64,000 nt of DNA, from assembly GCA_037178625.1 (NCBI GenBank), contig CM074149.1:1364001-1428000 (forward strand). Direction: 5' to 3'. The notes below the pieces were generated by a model. That model was not told the DNA's origin. It saw only the letters and a list, made by a program, of their open reading frames with translations, and searched no databases. Below are positions 41,495 to 51,451 of this stretch, piece by piece. The translations under genes and the position numbers were made by a program. This stretch comes from Skeletonema tropicum. Lineage: Eukaryota > Bacillariophyta > Thalassiosirophyceae > Thalassiosirales > Thalassiosiraceae. How positions within the stretch are numbered: the stretch's first letter is position 1; each line of letters begins with the position of its first letter.

Positions 41495-42392
41495 TTAGTA
41501 ACTGTAACTCATGCTCACTGAGGAACTGTAACTTCCCTTCGAACTCTTAGAAGATGATCCACCCTTACTTCCCTTGGAGGATGCCTTCGATCCCTTTCCT
41601 GACTTTGCACTACTGCCACCCTTACCCGATTTTCCAGAGCTTTCATCATACGACATACTGGCACTGTAACTGCTGCTTCCACCTCCACTGGACTTGGATC
41701 CCTTGCTGCTGCCTCCCTTTCCGGATTTGCCGCTGGAGCCGCCCTTTCCGGACTTGCCAGATCCCCCCTTGGAGGACTTGCCGGAGTAGGACATGCTGGT
41801 GCTGCCGTCACCGTAGCTATAGCTGTAACTTCCCTGTTAAAAATGTATATAGAGAGGCAGAGGGTTGTGGTGAGTGTACGACCATAAATATATGGAATGA
41901 CAGTCAGAAATAAATGGATGACATGAGCAGCGGCCATCGGTAGGAAAATTCAACGGTGGCACAGCTCATTGTGGATAATTCTCTCTGTTCATATGTATGG
42001 GCCGAGCAGGTAGCCGCCTCGAACGTATATAGCGGCTTGGCCTATTTAAAAGATATGTGGACCTCCACCGGTCAGTGCTGATGAAGCGGCCACAAGATGA
42101 TGTGCACAAGATGTGTTCATCGCTTGAAAGAGGCGGCCGAGAGACCCCGCAATTCGATTGATCCTCAGCGGCAGCCGCTCCCAATAGATTATTATTATTC
42201 TTGCAGTTAAAAACTTACAGAAGTAGGACGTCCGGGAGTTGCCGTTGGTGTTCCGGTCACATCCGTTCCAAGCTCACGTTCATATTCGGCAAGCTCACGC
42301 TCAAGGGCGGCGGTAGGTGAGGAAACAGGCTCATTTATGGCGGCGGAGGATGCAACAATGGCGGCAACAATAACTGCTTGGAAGGACTTCAT
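41495..42392 (-). CDS. Silaffin-like secreted protein S9 (170 aa, two exons)
   Basis: Exons on the minus strand: 42392-42219 and 41833-41495; the phase-0 intron is 385 bp and contains the 20-nt motif (42121-42102). Signal peptide MKSFQAVIVAAIVASSA, then ERELAEYERELGTDVTGTPT. Exon 2: SYSYGDGSTSMSYSGKSSKG, GKSGKGGSSGKSGKGGSSKG, SYSASMSYDESSGKSGKGGS, a run of KGSKASSKGSKGGSSSKSSK and a SVSMSYSY tail. It is the longest intact member and the sister of S1. Conserved Met-Ser-Tyr (MSY) boxes distinguish this branch. Possible silica-matrix role as for the others. Confidence 0.82.
42102..42121 (-). promoter_or_regulatory. Conserved intronic motif of S9
   Basis: Reverse complement reads GATGAACACATCTTGTGCAC, identical to S1. 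Confidence 0.6.
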
Positions 42393-42834
42393 GATGAAAT
42401 GTGTAGGTAGGTGGTGGTGATATGAATTGTAGTATATCAAAAGAAGAGACAACGCTTGGTTGGTTTCAACTGCTGGGTTTATGAGTCTTTCAAAAAGTCG
42501 CCGACGAGTCGGGTAGTGCGCATAAATCAACTGTCAGAAGAAAGATGAAAGTGGTTAAGAAGAAAGCTTTTGAGGAAATATCAATTCCTACGTTGTGTAG
42601 GTTTTTGAATTGATTGGAAAATATTTGTATTGATTCCTTTGTGGCTGCATTTTTTTTTGAAATTAATGTGAGAAAGGGTGAGATTTATATCATGAGATAA
42701 ACGGCTAGAAAAATGATGGGAGGGGCTCCCCGGTTCCCCGCTAGAGTGACCCCGGAATGGAGGAGTACCGTCTTTACCTTAGGAAGTTCCGGATTTTTCT
42801 AATGTCCGGACTGTTTTTCTATTGCCTTGAATGT

Positions 42835-42870
42835 GTCCGCAGTCCGCAGTCCGCAGTCCGCAGTCCGCAG
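42835..42870 (+). repeat. Heptamer tandem repeat GTCCGCA x5
   Basis: Five uninterrupted copies of GTCCGCA. Confidence 0.95.
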
Positions 42871-42886
42871 CCTTTTATGTATGAGG

Positions 42887-42912
42887 AAGTGTCCGACTAG
42901 ATTCGGACACTT
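42887..42912. other. Perfect 10-bp stem hairpin
   Basis: AAGTGTCCGA, loop CTAGAT, TCGGACACTT. Further AAGTGTCCG words lie at about 43035-43095. Confidence 0.85.
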
Positions 42913-43139
42913 TCTAGAGTGCTTTTATCGTACCCCTTGGGAGCGGCAGTGAAGTTGGATTAGTAGACTGTCCTCGGACATCAAGACAGGTGTCTTAAAC
43001 GTTTTCATACATCTTACTAACAAAACTATTGAAAGTGTCCGGATTTAGGAAGTGTCCGTGCCTTTATAAAGGAGGGGTAAACAAGTGTCCGGGGTGTGTG
43101 AACGTCACACTATCGCAGAGCTGGTGAAGCTAAATAAGG

Positions 43140-43830
43140 ATGAGACTCCCAGATAGGACTCCAACTAACCTCCCACCGTCCCAATTTGCCGTTTGTGGCG
43201 CTGACAACACTATCATATCGACCATTGCCCTGATCCTCCCTCTGTCCCTGCCCTTGAAGACATTTTTTCATCATATACAGCCAATGCTGAACCATGTCTA
43301 CATCAAGCCGCAGAGAAGAGGAAGTTCACGACAATGGGGAGTAGTCCTGTCGCCACCAATACAATGTCAAGGGAAGACGTTCTTCGAACCCTCTACACCG
43401 ACGCCAAGCACCTCCAAATGTGGGCAATATGTCCCTACGGCGGCATGGGCCCAATGCTCCGCAGATTCCTCTTCGGTGACGATCCGATTCGACCACTCTC
43501 CTTCTCCGCCAACTGGCCCCAAGCTGCAAAGATGTACCTTGGCTTGACTCCCTCCAAAGTTCGGCCCCGCATGGCATCCTCCCTCTCGTAAACTCTTCCT
43601 GGCCCCCTTCCAAACCAGCTGACCAGAAATTCTGTGGTCATTCCTACACGGCACCCACCCCCAAAATTCACTTCCTCCAGCAGTTTGGCCTTGCTTGCAC
43701 CAAGGCCTTCGCGTTCCACATCCGTCGACCAATTCCTGCCCAGCAGGCACCACAGGCGCCTTCGGGACCAACCCGAACTCCGCCTGGTTTAAGTTCACCT
43801 TTCTCTACTGGCACTATCGTAGTGCCTAGA
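43140..43830. other. GC-rich relic, possibly a decayed gene
   Basis: Base composition is clearly richer in C and G than neighbours, and several overlapping frames are open. The plus frame 43334-43591 reads like protein (SREDVLRTLYTDAKHLQMWA, FLFGDDPIRPLSFSANWPQA), and a shifted frame continues with KIHFLQQFGLACTKAFAFHI. This suggests a frameshifted coding fragment, perhaps from a transposon. No family recognised. It ends near a hairpin GGCACTA TCG TAGTGCC (43810-43826). Confidence 0.35.
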
Positions 43831-44235
43831 GAGTAGCAACTAAAATAATCTATCTATATATCCAGATATAAAAATGTAGGAGCATTCACGTATGTACGTA
43901 ATAAGACACGCATCTTTTCAGCCTACCTCAGCATACCACAACGGTTCACGCCTCACGTAATTTGACGGTTAACGTCTCTCATCATTTTTCTCCATTTTTG
44001 TCACATAATAGTATTACGACAGATATAAAGACACAAAAACAGCATCTTAGTCATAGTTAATGGCACACTTTTGGGCTGAATCCAAAAGGCTAAAATTGTC
44101 GCCATGAACCGTCGTGATTCTTGGGAGTTATGCGGTAACCACAACCATACATACCAACAGAAAGCATCGTAGTAAAAATAAATACTTATTGTACCTATCA
44201 TATATATCAGCTTACTGCTCGCTACATGCACCATC

Positions 44236-45153
44236 ATGTCGGACGTGAGCGATAATAATTTCATAAGGTACATTTACAGGGGCCAAGAGGGCGAACGTAT
44301 TCCAGATGACGCAACTCATATCTTTGTGGATAAATCCGTCACCACCATTCGTGCATGGGCATTCTATGGCCATCCTGCCATAATTGAAGTCATCTGTCAT
44401 GATGATGTCGAAACGATTGAACAAGAGGCATTCTTTCACTGCACTTCGTGACGACGAGTCATCATGCCGGGCGTCACAATTGTCGACCGAGGCGCATTCG
44501 AAAGTTGCCATGCCCTGATGGATGTCGAATGTGACAAGCTCGTCAAGTTTCACGTAAAGGCATTCTATCGTTGCATATCGTTACGGAGCATCAATCTGCC
44601 ATCTATCAAGGTCGCTCAGGGGCATGCATTCTTTCAATTTTCCGCCGCCCTCAAGGATGTCAAGTTTGGTAACAAGCTGGAAAGGTTTGAGGGGACGTTC
44701 CTCAACTGCCGCTCTTTGGAACGAATCACCATTCCATTGAAAGATGGCATCATTACTGGTGATGATATATTTAGGGGGTGTGAAAGTTTGAAGCGCTTGA
44801 ATTTGGTTGAGGGAGAACTACACGAAACTATCGATGCTTTACAATTGGACGACTGGAAAAATGATATGAATGAAGAAATTGAGTCAATCAATCACATTCT
44901 TACCAATACACCTGCTGGGGGCGGTCACGATGATAATAATAAGGCCAGAGCGATACGAGAGTGGATGAGATCGGTTCTTCTCAAAATCAATCACTACAAA
45001 GCAGAGCATCAACGCATGTTGGATGGGGAGGTTGCAACTACACTCCAGGAGCATGCTTTGCCTCAAGAGATTATGATGAAGAATGTTCTTCCTTTTCTTG
45101 AATTGCCATCACATACGTTTGAAGTGGGAGATGATGGAAGAGGAGAGAGGTAA
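44236..45153 (+). pseudogene. BspA-type leucine-rich-repeat protein gene with one in-frame TGA (305 codons)
   Basis: Two frames, 44236-44451 and 44464-45153, are in the same register and separated only by TGA at 44449-44451. Across the stop the sequence reads FHCTS-stop-RRVIMPGV, where family members have Leu. LRR_5-like units are clear: TTIRAWAFYGHPAIIEV, TIVDRGAFESCHALMDV, KFHVKAFYRCISLRSINLP, ERFEGTFLNCRSLERITIP, GDDIFRGCESLKRLNLVEG. The C-terminal 120 residues are helical (INHILTNT, EWMRSVLLKINHYKAEHQRM). Such proteins are a large diatom family of unknown function. Otherwise intact, so either a very recent null allele, readthrough, or a base error (TTA to TGA is one change). Confidence 0.85.
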
Positions 45154-45794
45154 CGGTATTAGCAAGACTATTTTGAACTATCATAATGTTTAAACTCTTG
45201 CTGTTGACCAAAGTGTCGAGATGGAGGGATTTTGAAGAGTTGAGCAAGGGAGAATTTTCTTTATCTTTACAGGTTCTTTATTGCATCTTGATCGCACCTT
45301 GCTTGGGTTATGCATACTGAAAAGGATGATCATTATACTTCTTTTCTCAATCTCCAATAAACGTCGGACAAAGACCGTCCAAATCTATCTGCACCGAAGC
45401 GACGAGCATTGTACAGCTGAGGAGCTAGACAACGAGCATGATACAGCTGAAGAGCTAGCTAGTCATGCATCTGCAACGTTTTGTGAGATACTACATACAT
45501 CATGGCCAAAACTCAGTAAATATGGACTCTTTGAAGTTTCTAGAGACACTCTTTCCAAGCACATGTTGTCAATTATTCCTAACTGATGAAGTGAAAAGAG
45601 TCCACATAGATGATGAGAGCTCCCATCAGCACAAGGACACTCAGCTCTCATAGGTTGTGGGTACACTCATATCATTGTAGCTCAAGGGATAAAATATTTG
45701 GTACAGACGAATGAACTGGCAGAGCACATTAAGAAAACCCCATTTGATATACTTAGTAAAGTTATAGTAAACCATCTTCTATACAATGGCTACA
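45154..45794. other. Intergenic, no convincing gene
   Basis: A 33-bp imperfect direct repeat (about 45402-45460; GAGCATTGTACAGCTGAGGA and GAGCATGATACAGCTGAAGA) lies in a 101-codon frame of no recognised family. Confidence 0.5.
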
Positions 45795-48709
45795 CTAATA
45801 ATAGTTCGCTTGTTGTTGCTGGTGCTGGCGCTGCTGGTGCTGCTGCTCTTGCTGGTGCTGTAGATATTGTGCATAATACTTGGATTCTACCGACGGTTGA
45901 ATTCCACACATTGCTGCTTCAGTAGATAAATTGGACTCCACAGATGGATACTGATCACGAGCAGTTTGATGTTGCCTTTGCTGCTGCGATTGGTAATACT
46001 TGGCGTGATGCAATGCTTGTTGTTGCTGTTGTTGTTGTTTTCCCATGGAATGACTTCTTCCTTGACGTCTTTTGGGTGCCATTGTACTCATTGTAATGTT
46101 TGCTGCCATGGTAGGACTATTGGAATGTTGATGACTTGATGATGGTGCCGAGCTTCTTCGTTCAGCCGCCTTCATCTTGCGTTGTTTCAATGCTGACATC
46201 TGGCGAGTATACTTGCCAAGATTGTTGGGCAATGCACTGTCCAATTCTTGCTGAGAGGAGGAGGAGGAGAAGGATCCACGCTTGGAATTGGCCTTGTTGC
46301 CAAAGCCATGATTGCTACCACTACTAAAGGCTCGGGTACGTTGCAACTCACCAGCAGGATAGTTCAAACGATCACATTGACGGATGAATTGCATCAACCG
46401 CTTGATGTAAGCGGTTGGCATTTCCATTTCAATGTTGTTGTGTCCTGCTCCGCCAGCCCAGAAGGGGACAGCCTTGGAAGTGTCGGGTAATTCATTGAAG
46501 AGACCCTGCCCATGATAGTAAGGGACGATTTCATCTTCTGTTCCGTGGATAATGTAGGCGGGACATCTGTGTGTGATATGCGATGATGAAAAGGAACAGA
46601 GCATGAGGCATAAGGGTTAGTGTGTTTGTTGTAGACTAATACTCAAACATGGAAAGATGACAAGAGAGAAAGGACATGTACTCACGTGAAGTCCTTCACA
46701 CGGTCTATATTCGGAAACAAATCACCAACTGTAGTAAAGCCCATATCCAACACCACACGAATCACAGATAGGAATGGACTGTGCAAGATGACTCCTCCAG
46801 GAGTAAGATCATCACATGAACTACTACTATTGCTCTTGTTGTTACGACCACCTGCGCCTCCACTAGCTCCTCCTCGTCCTCCTCCTACAACTCTTCCATC
46901 ACGATAGTCTACATCTCCATCATCTCGAACATCTTCATACATCATTTCTCCTCCTCCTCCTCCTCCGACACCTTGACCATCATATGCTGCACCACCAACA
47001 TTACTACCCAGACACGAACGTTGCGCCAACCAACACGTAGGTCCACTCCCCACACTCTTCCCATACAACAACACATGCTTGGCAGGCACCTCCCGAATCT
47101 GCAGCAGATAATTGTACGCCAACAAAATATCACCATAGCATTGTTCCTCAGATGGTGATGGCACGGTCCACTTGTGCCTACGGAGGAGTGCTCGACGTTT
47201 TTGTTTGGGTGTGAGTGGTGCCCTGTTACTGTTTTGACGATTGGGACGACGACGACGGTGACTACGTGATGAGGATGACATGGTAGTTGCAGTTGTGCTA
47301 GCACCCGAGATGACACTACGTGGTGACGACGGTGATTGTGAAGAATGACGATGATTATGAATGGATGACGAAAGTTGTTTCGTTGAACCACCAAACTCGG
47401 TAGGATCAACATCATCATCTCTCATCATGACATCGAAATCTTCATCTTGCTCTTCTAACCGCGCTCCAGCTATGGACGAATGTTCCACCTCATTACAACT
47501 TGCACCACAGGTAAACAATGATACTTCATCTTCAAACTCATCATAATCGTAGTCGTATTCATCTCCATTACAAGTGGAGTTATCGTAACATGTCGCAGTT
47601 ACCGATGGCATGTCGGTATCATCCTCGTAATCATAGTCGTAGTCATCTTCCATATCGAGAAGACTGTTCTCTCGAGTAGCACTGCTTTGACGACGAGGGC
47701 TACGTCCACTAGAGGTACGTGGATCATCTGATGCAGTCGCCACGGTCGCTGTGGTGGCATCCTCGTCAATAAAGTCGAGTTCATCTCCACAAATGTAGAC
47801 GCTGTCTGGAAGATTCAATGAGGTTGAAGTGGAGGTAGCTGCTGGCGATGACGATGAAGCATTCGTTTCCTTCTTGCCAGTCGAGCCTGTAGTATTATCA
47901 CCACTAACAGCAGTATTAGTCGTGCCCTTGGGAAAGATCATGGGAGCCATGAACACATCCATCGAATAACACACTCCATTCGCAGTTCTATTCATCTGGC
48001 CATTCTTTCCTCCTCCACCACCACCACCACCACCAATCTCCTCGTCTTCGACACCTTCTCTCATCATGGATCTACTACTACCAGAAGAATCCTCATTACC
48101 ACTAGCATCATTCACTCTATTATTCTCTCTTCTCCACCGTTTCCACTCGCCCAACTTACCACCCCATACCGCATAAAACCTCAATACAGCTCTACGATCC
48201 ACACTGACCCCATACCCACTATAATCATACACCAGTATATCACACTGTAACAATTTCGAAATATCCGTGAGGAATTTCGCAAGCAATCCAATATCTTCAG
48301 CGTTGCCGTGAGAGTATAGTAACGTGTATCGATTGCTGGAGGGTGTGTTGGCCGAACGACGATTGCTACTGCTGGAGCTGGAGTTGTTGGCCCAAGTAAT
48401 GTGAAGGGCTGGGATTGGAGTAGGATGATTGGTCGATACTAGCCAGATGTAGTGAAGTGATGGCTCATTGGGTGGTGTGCTGACTACCACCTGTTGTTGT
48501 TGTGATGATGATGATGGTTGTTGACGGGTGGTGGCCTTAGCAGAGCCACCTCCTCGAACAAAATGACCTTTGCTCTTGTACACAGTTTCGTTGCTAGAAT
48601 CATTGTGAGCAGATCGAGCAGAAGTTGTAGTGACGTTGCCGAAGTAATCGAGTTCATTGGCCGGTGTCGGTGGTTGGAATAGTAGGCTGGAGATGATTGT
48701 ATTGCCCAT
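45795..48709 (-). CDS. ABHD17-like alpha/beta hydrolase with large disordered insertions (931 aa, two exons)
   Basis: Exons on the minus strand: 48709-46686 and 46566-45795; the GT-AG intron is 119 bp. The start MGNTIISSLLFQPPTP is chosen because related plant and animal proteins also begin MG.. with Phe/Pro text; Gly2 could be myristoylated. Fold motifs: YSHGNAEDIGLL, ILVYDYSGYGVS, the nucleophile elbow LLYGKSVGSGPT (Ser near 552), ILHSPFLSVIRV, LFPNIDRV, then across the splice PAYIIHGTEDEIVPYYHG (acid) and GGAGHNNIEM (His). About 330 low-complexity acidic/Ser residues interrupt the fold after YGVSVDRRAVLRFY, a Gly-rich loop of about 70 follows the elbow, and a Gln/Ser-rich tail of about 170 ends the protein. 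Family members remove palmitate from membrane proteins; that activity is inferred. Confidence 0.88.
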
Positions 48710-49314
48710 TTCGTGTACAAGTTTGGATGTTGATGTGTGTAGGGCTCGACTTGTGTGTCTTGGATAATGATGACTGGCTGAATACTCTAGCTGAGTCGCA
48801 CTTAATTGATGCTCTTTAGCTTGGCTTGCTTGATTATTACAGCTACGATAATATAACAGAAATTTTAAAGTACGTCTGCTATTGACTTCCTCAGCAGCCA
48901 AGTAAACACTCAATCAATAACATCAATTATATTGCTGCACAGCTTCCTTCTCAGTCACTCTGCTGTCAGTTTTTATGTGAAAACAAATTCCACATTCTAA
49001 CTCGATGCCTACTTACACCATAAGTCACTCAAATCCAACACTCAACGGTCACAAACTAAGAAGCAAGTAAGAAAACTTTCGAGAGAGAAGGGCAGGTACT
49101 CCTACTCGGTTAGAAAGTGTTACATTCCGTGTGGTATTGGATCTTGCGGGATTAGCTTACTTGCATGGATGCTTCTGGATAGGGTGCGTTTGAGAGTAAG
49201 TTTGGCACTTTTTTGGGGTCAACGGCTCGCCGAAAACGCATATTGCTTATTGGTACCGTACGTATCGTACCTATCATTAAAAGATGGTGTCTTATCTTTA
49301 GTTAGTATTGAGCC
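48710..49314. other. Upstream of the hydrolase gene
   Basis: No gene recognised; 5' leader and promoter of the minus-strand hydrolase, ending at the foldback element. Confidence 0.6.
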
Positions 49315-50955
49315 TATTATGCCGACCACAAAAGCGTGCCACCCCATCCGTTGAGCGAGAAAGGAATCGACGGATCGAGCTCCAACTTTTTTTAGATTTT
49401 TATTTTCAATTTTTGACACAACACATCAGATCGACATGACGCCGGCAATACCCACACCAAATCATGTAGTAATAGCATCCAATCAACACCACAACATAGT
49501 TCCTAGACCAATTTTCAACGCTGAATCTGATGGTGCAGTCGGCGGTTTGAGATATTCTGAGTCTACGGACGTATCCGTCGTTACATTACTGGCATAATTC
49601 CACAATGAAAATACATTACTGCTACAAGAAGTACGACGACTATAAACCAGCAATCATGCGTCTAATATCTTCTCGACACCCAAATTAATATACAATCGAT
49701 TGGTACACTACTCGGCTAGAGTGTTCATAATCCGCATGTGGCGACTTATTGGTCAATAAATGTAAATTCGTCATAATATGAGCGAGCGTCAGAGGACCTA
49801 TGAGTGCCAATCAATCCATGTCAACACCGATGTCGTGGAGTTTCACCCTTTCAGATCCTTCATATAATTATCCTACGCGAGTGCTGGTGGTAATTCGTGC
49901 GAAATTACTCGTATTCACTCCAATTAATGTGCTTCTGATCACTACCACCTCAGCTATCAAGATGTTGCAAGGACTTAGTTCATCTCATTTAATTGATATC
50001 AAGGCTCAAACGACAACATTATTTGGTTCTCAAATCCTTCAAATTATTATAAATGGAAGGGAGGCGCTGGACATTGACAACAATATATTATCATATCACG
50101 TAGGAGGGTAATTACAGTACAGGTGACTAGGTTGATAACATGTCTATGTTGTTATGTTCGAAGTATTTGGGGCGTCAGCACATTGACGACTCATTATATA
50201 TCAGAGAGCAGTGTATACTATCAAAATAGTTACTATGAAGATTGCCATAATGATGAAAAAATTCGACTGATTGCGCATGTTGTTTGGACTTATTCTTCTA
50301 TTGAAAACCATAGACTTCAATAATAATGATCTGACATTCTTAGTGTAGTGATCAAAGACACTAAACTATTGATCTCCTCCCTCTTGTAACATATATAAAC
50401 ATGAGTGTTTGCCCAATAAGTCGTCTCATCCATTTTATTGCGTCATTAACCACCCAACAGAAGTTGTGGATAACATATTCACCTTTTCTCCAAAATAGAA
50501 AGATAGCAAGGATAGCTTCGAAACGGCAGTACATCGAAGCCCACCCCGGCGGCAAATCCAGGTGAATAATAGTGATGATCATTGGTTATGGTATTATCAG
50601 CAACAGAGCGTCGAAAAAGCCTTCAAATATAACGACGACATTGCCGGAAGCGTGGTACATGTAATGGTAAAATTATGCCAGTAATGTAACGACGGATACG
50701 TCCGTAGACTCAGAATATCTCAAACCGCCGACTGCACCATCAGATTCAGCGTTGAAAATTGGTCCAGGAATTATGTTGTGGAGTTGATTGGATGCTATTA
50801 CTACATGATTTGGTGTGGGTATTGCCGGCGTCATGTCGATCTGATGTGTTGTGTCAAAAATTGAAAATAAAAATCTAAAAAAAGTTGGAGCTCGATCCGT
50901 CGATTCCTTTCTCGCTCAACGGATGGGGTGGCACGCTTTTGTGGTCGGCATAATA
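49315..50955. mobile_element. Foldback or composite MITE, 1.64 kb with 285-bp inverted arms
   Basis: Arms 49315-49599 and 50671-50955 are inverted copies with about three differences. The outer ends TATTATGCCGACC suggest a TA target duplication. Each arm also ends inward in TGGCATAATT, so a single arm has its own short inverted termini (ATTATGCC/GGCATAAT) and could be a MITE by itself. The 1.07-kb interior has a 103-codon plus frame (49800-50111) without homology I can name. No transposase. Confidence 0.82.
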
Positions 50956-51451
50956 CACTCAGATAGAGTACCTTACCTAAGGGTAGAAAAATAATACCTA
51001 CTCAAGTTTGAGATACACATCAAGTTCATAGTATCAGAAGTGCAAAAAAGGCATGCTAAATGAACGGAAATCCACAGTGATGAACGGAAACAATGGGGCT
51101 TTTGAGACTTCCTCGTGATAGGCCCACGCTTCATTCGATAGAAGACGCAATTGGTGAACGATTATTGAACTGCCCTGCCGCTACTCTAGTTGTATTGATT
51201 GAAGGCTGCTGTATGTGGCTGTAATATTATAAGTACATAGCGACGAGCTGAATTGAACCAGAGAAAAGGCGATTGGGCGAGGCGACGTGTCAGATATATA
51301 CTGGCTACATACTGGCGGAGATTGATATTCTACAGTCTGAGCAAATTCAAATTCAAAGCAGTGAACACATCACATCATATATCAAGTAGCTTGACGAAAC
51401 GGTACATTTCGAGAAAAGTAGCGCAAGGGGGATCTTGAAGGACAAATCATC
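50956..51451. other. Upstream of the Pro/Thr-rich gene
   Basis: No gene seen; 5' flank and leader. Confidence 0.55.

Larger units (their letters stand above)
42393..43139. other. Upstream region of S9 with GTCCG-rich repeats
   Basis: The S9 promoter side, then from 42770 a stretch dense in GTGTCCG/GTCCGGA words, a heptamer array and a hairpin (listed separately). No gene. Confidence 0.6.

Noticed and set aside
43326..43798. Overlapping minus-strand frames in the GC-rich island
   Set aside because: High GC lowers stop frequency in all frames; the plus-strand text looks more protein-like, and neither strand has a recognised domain.
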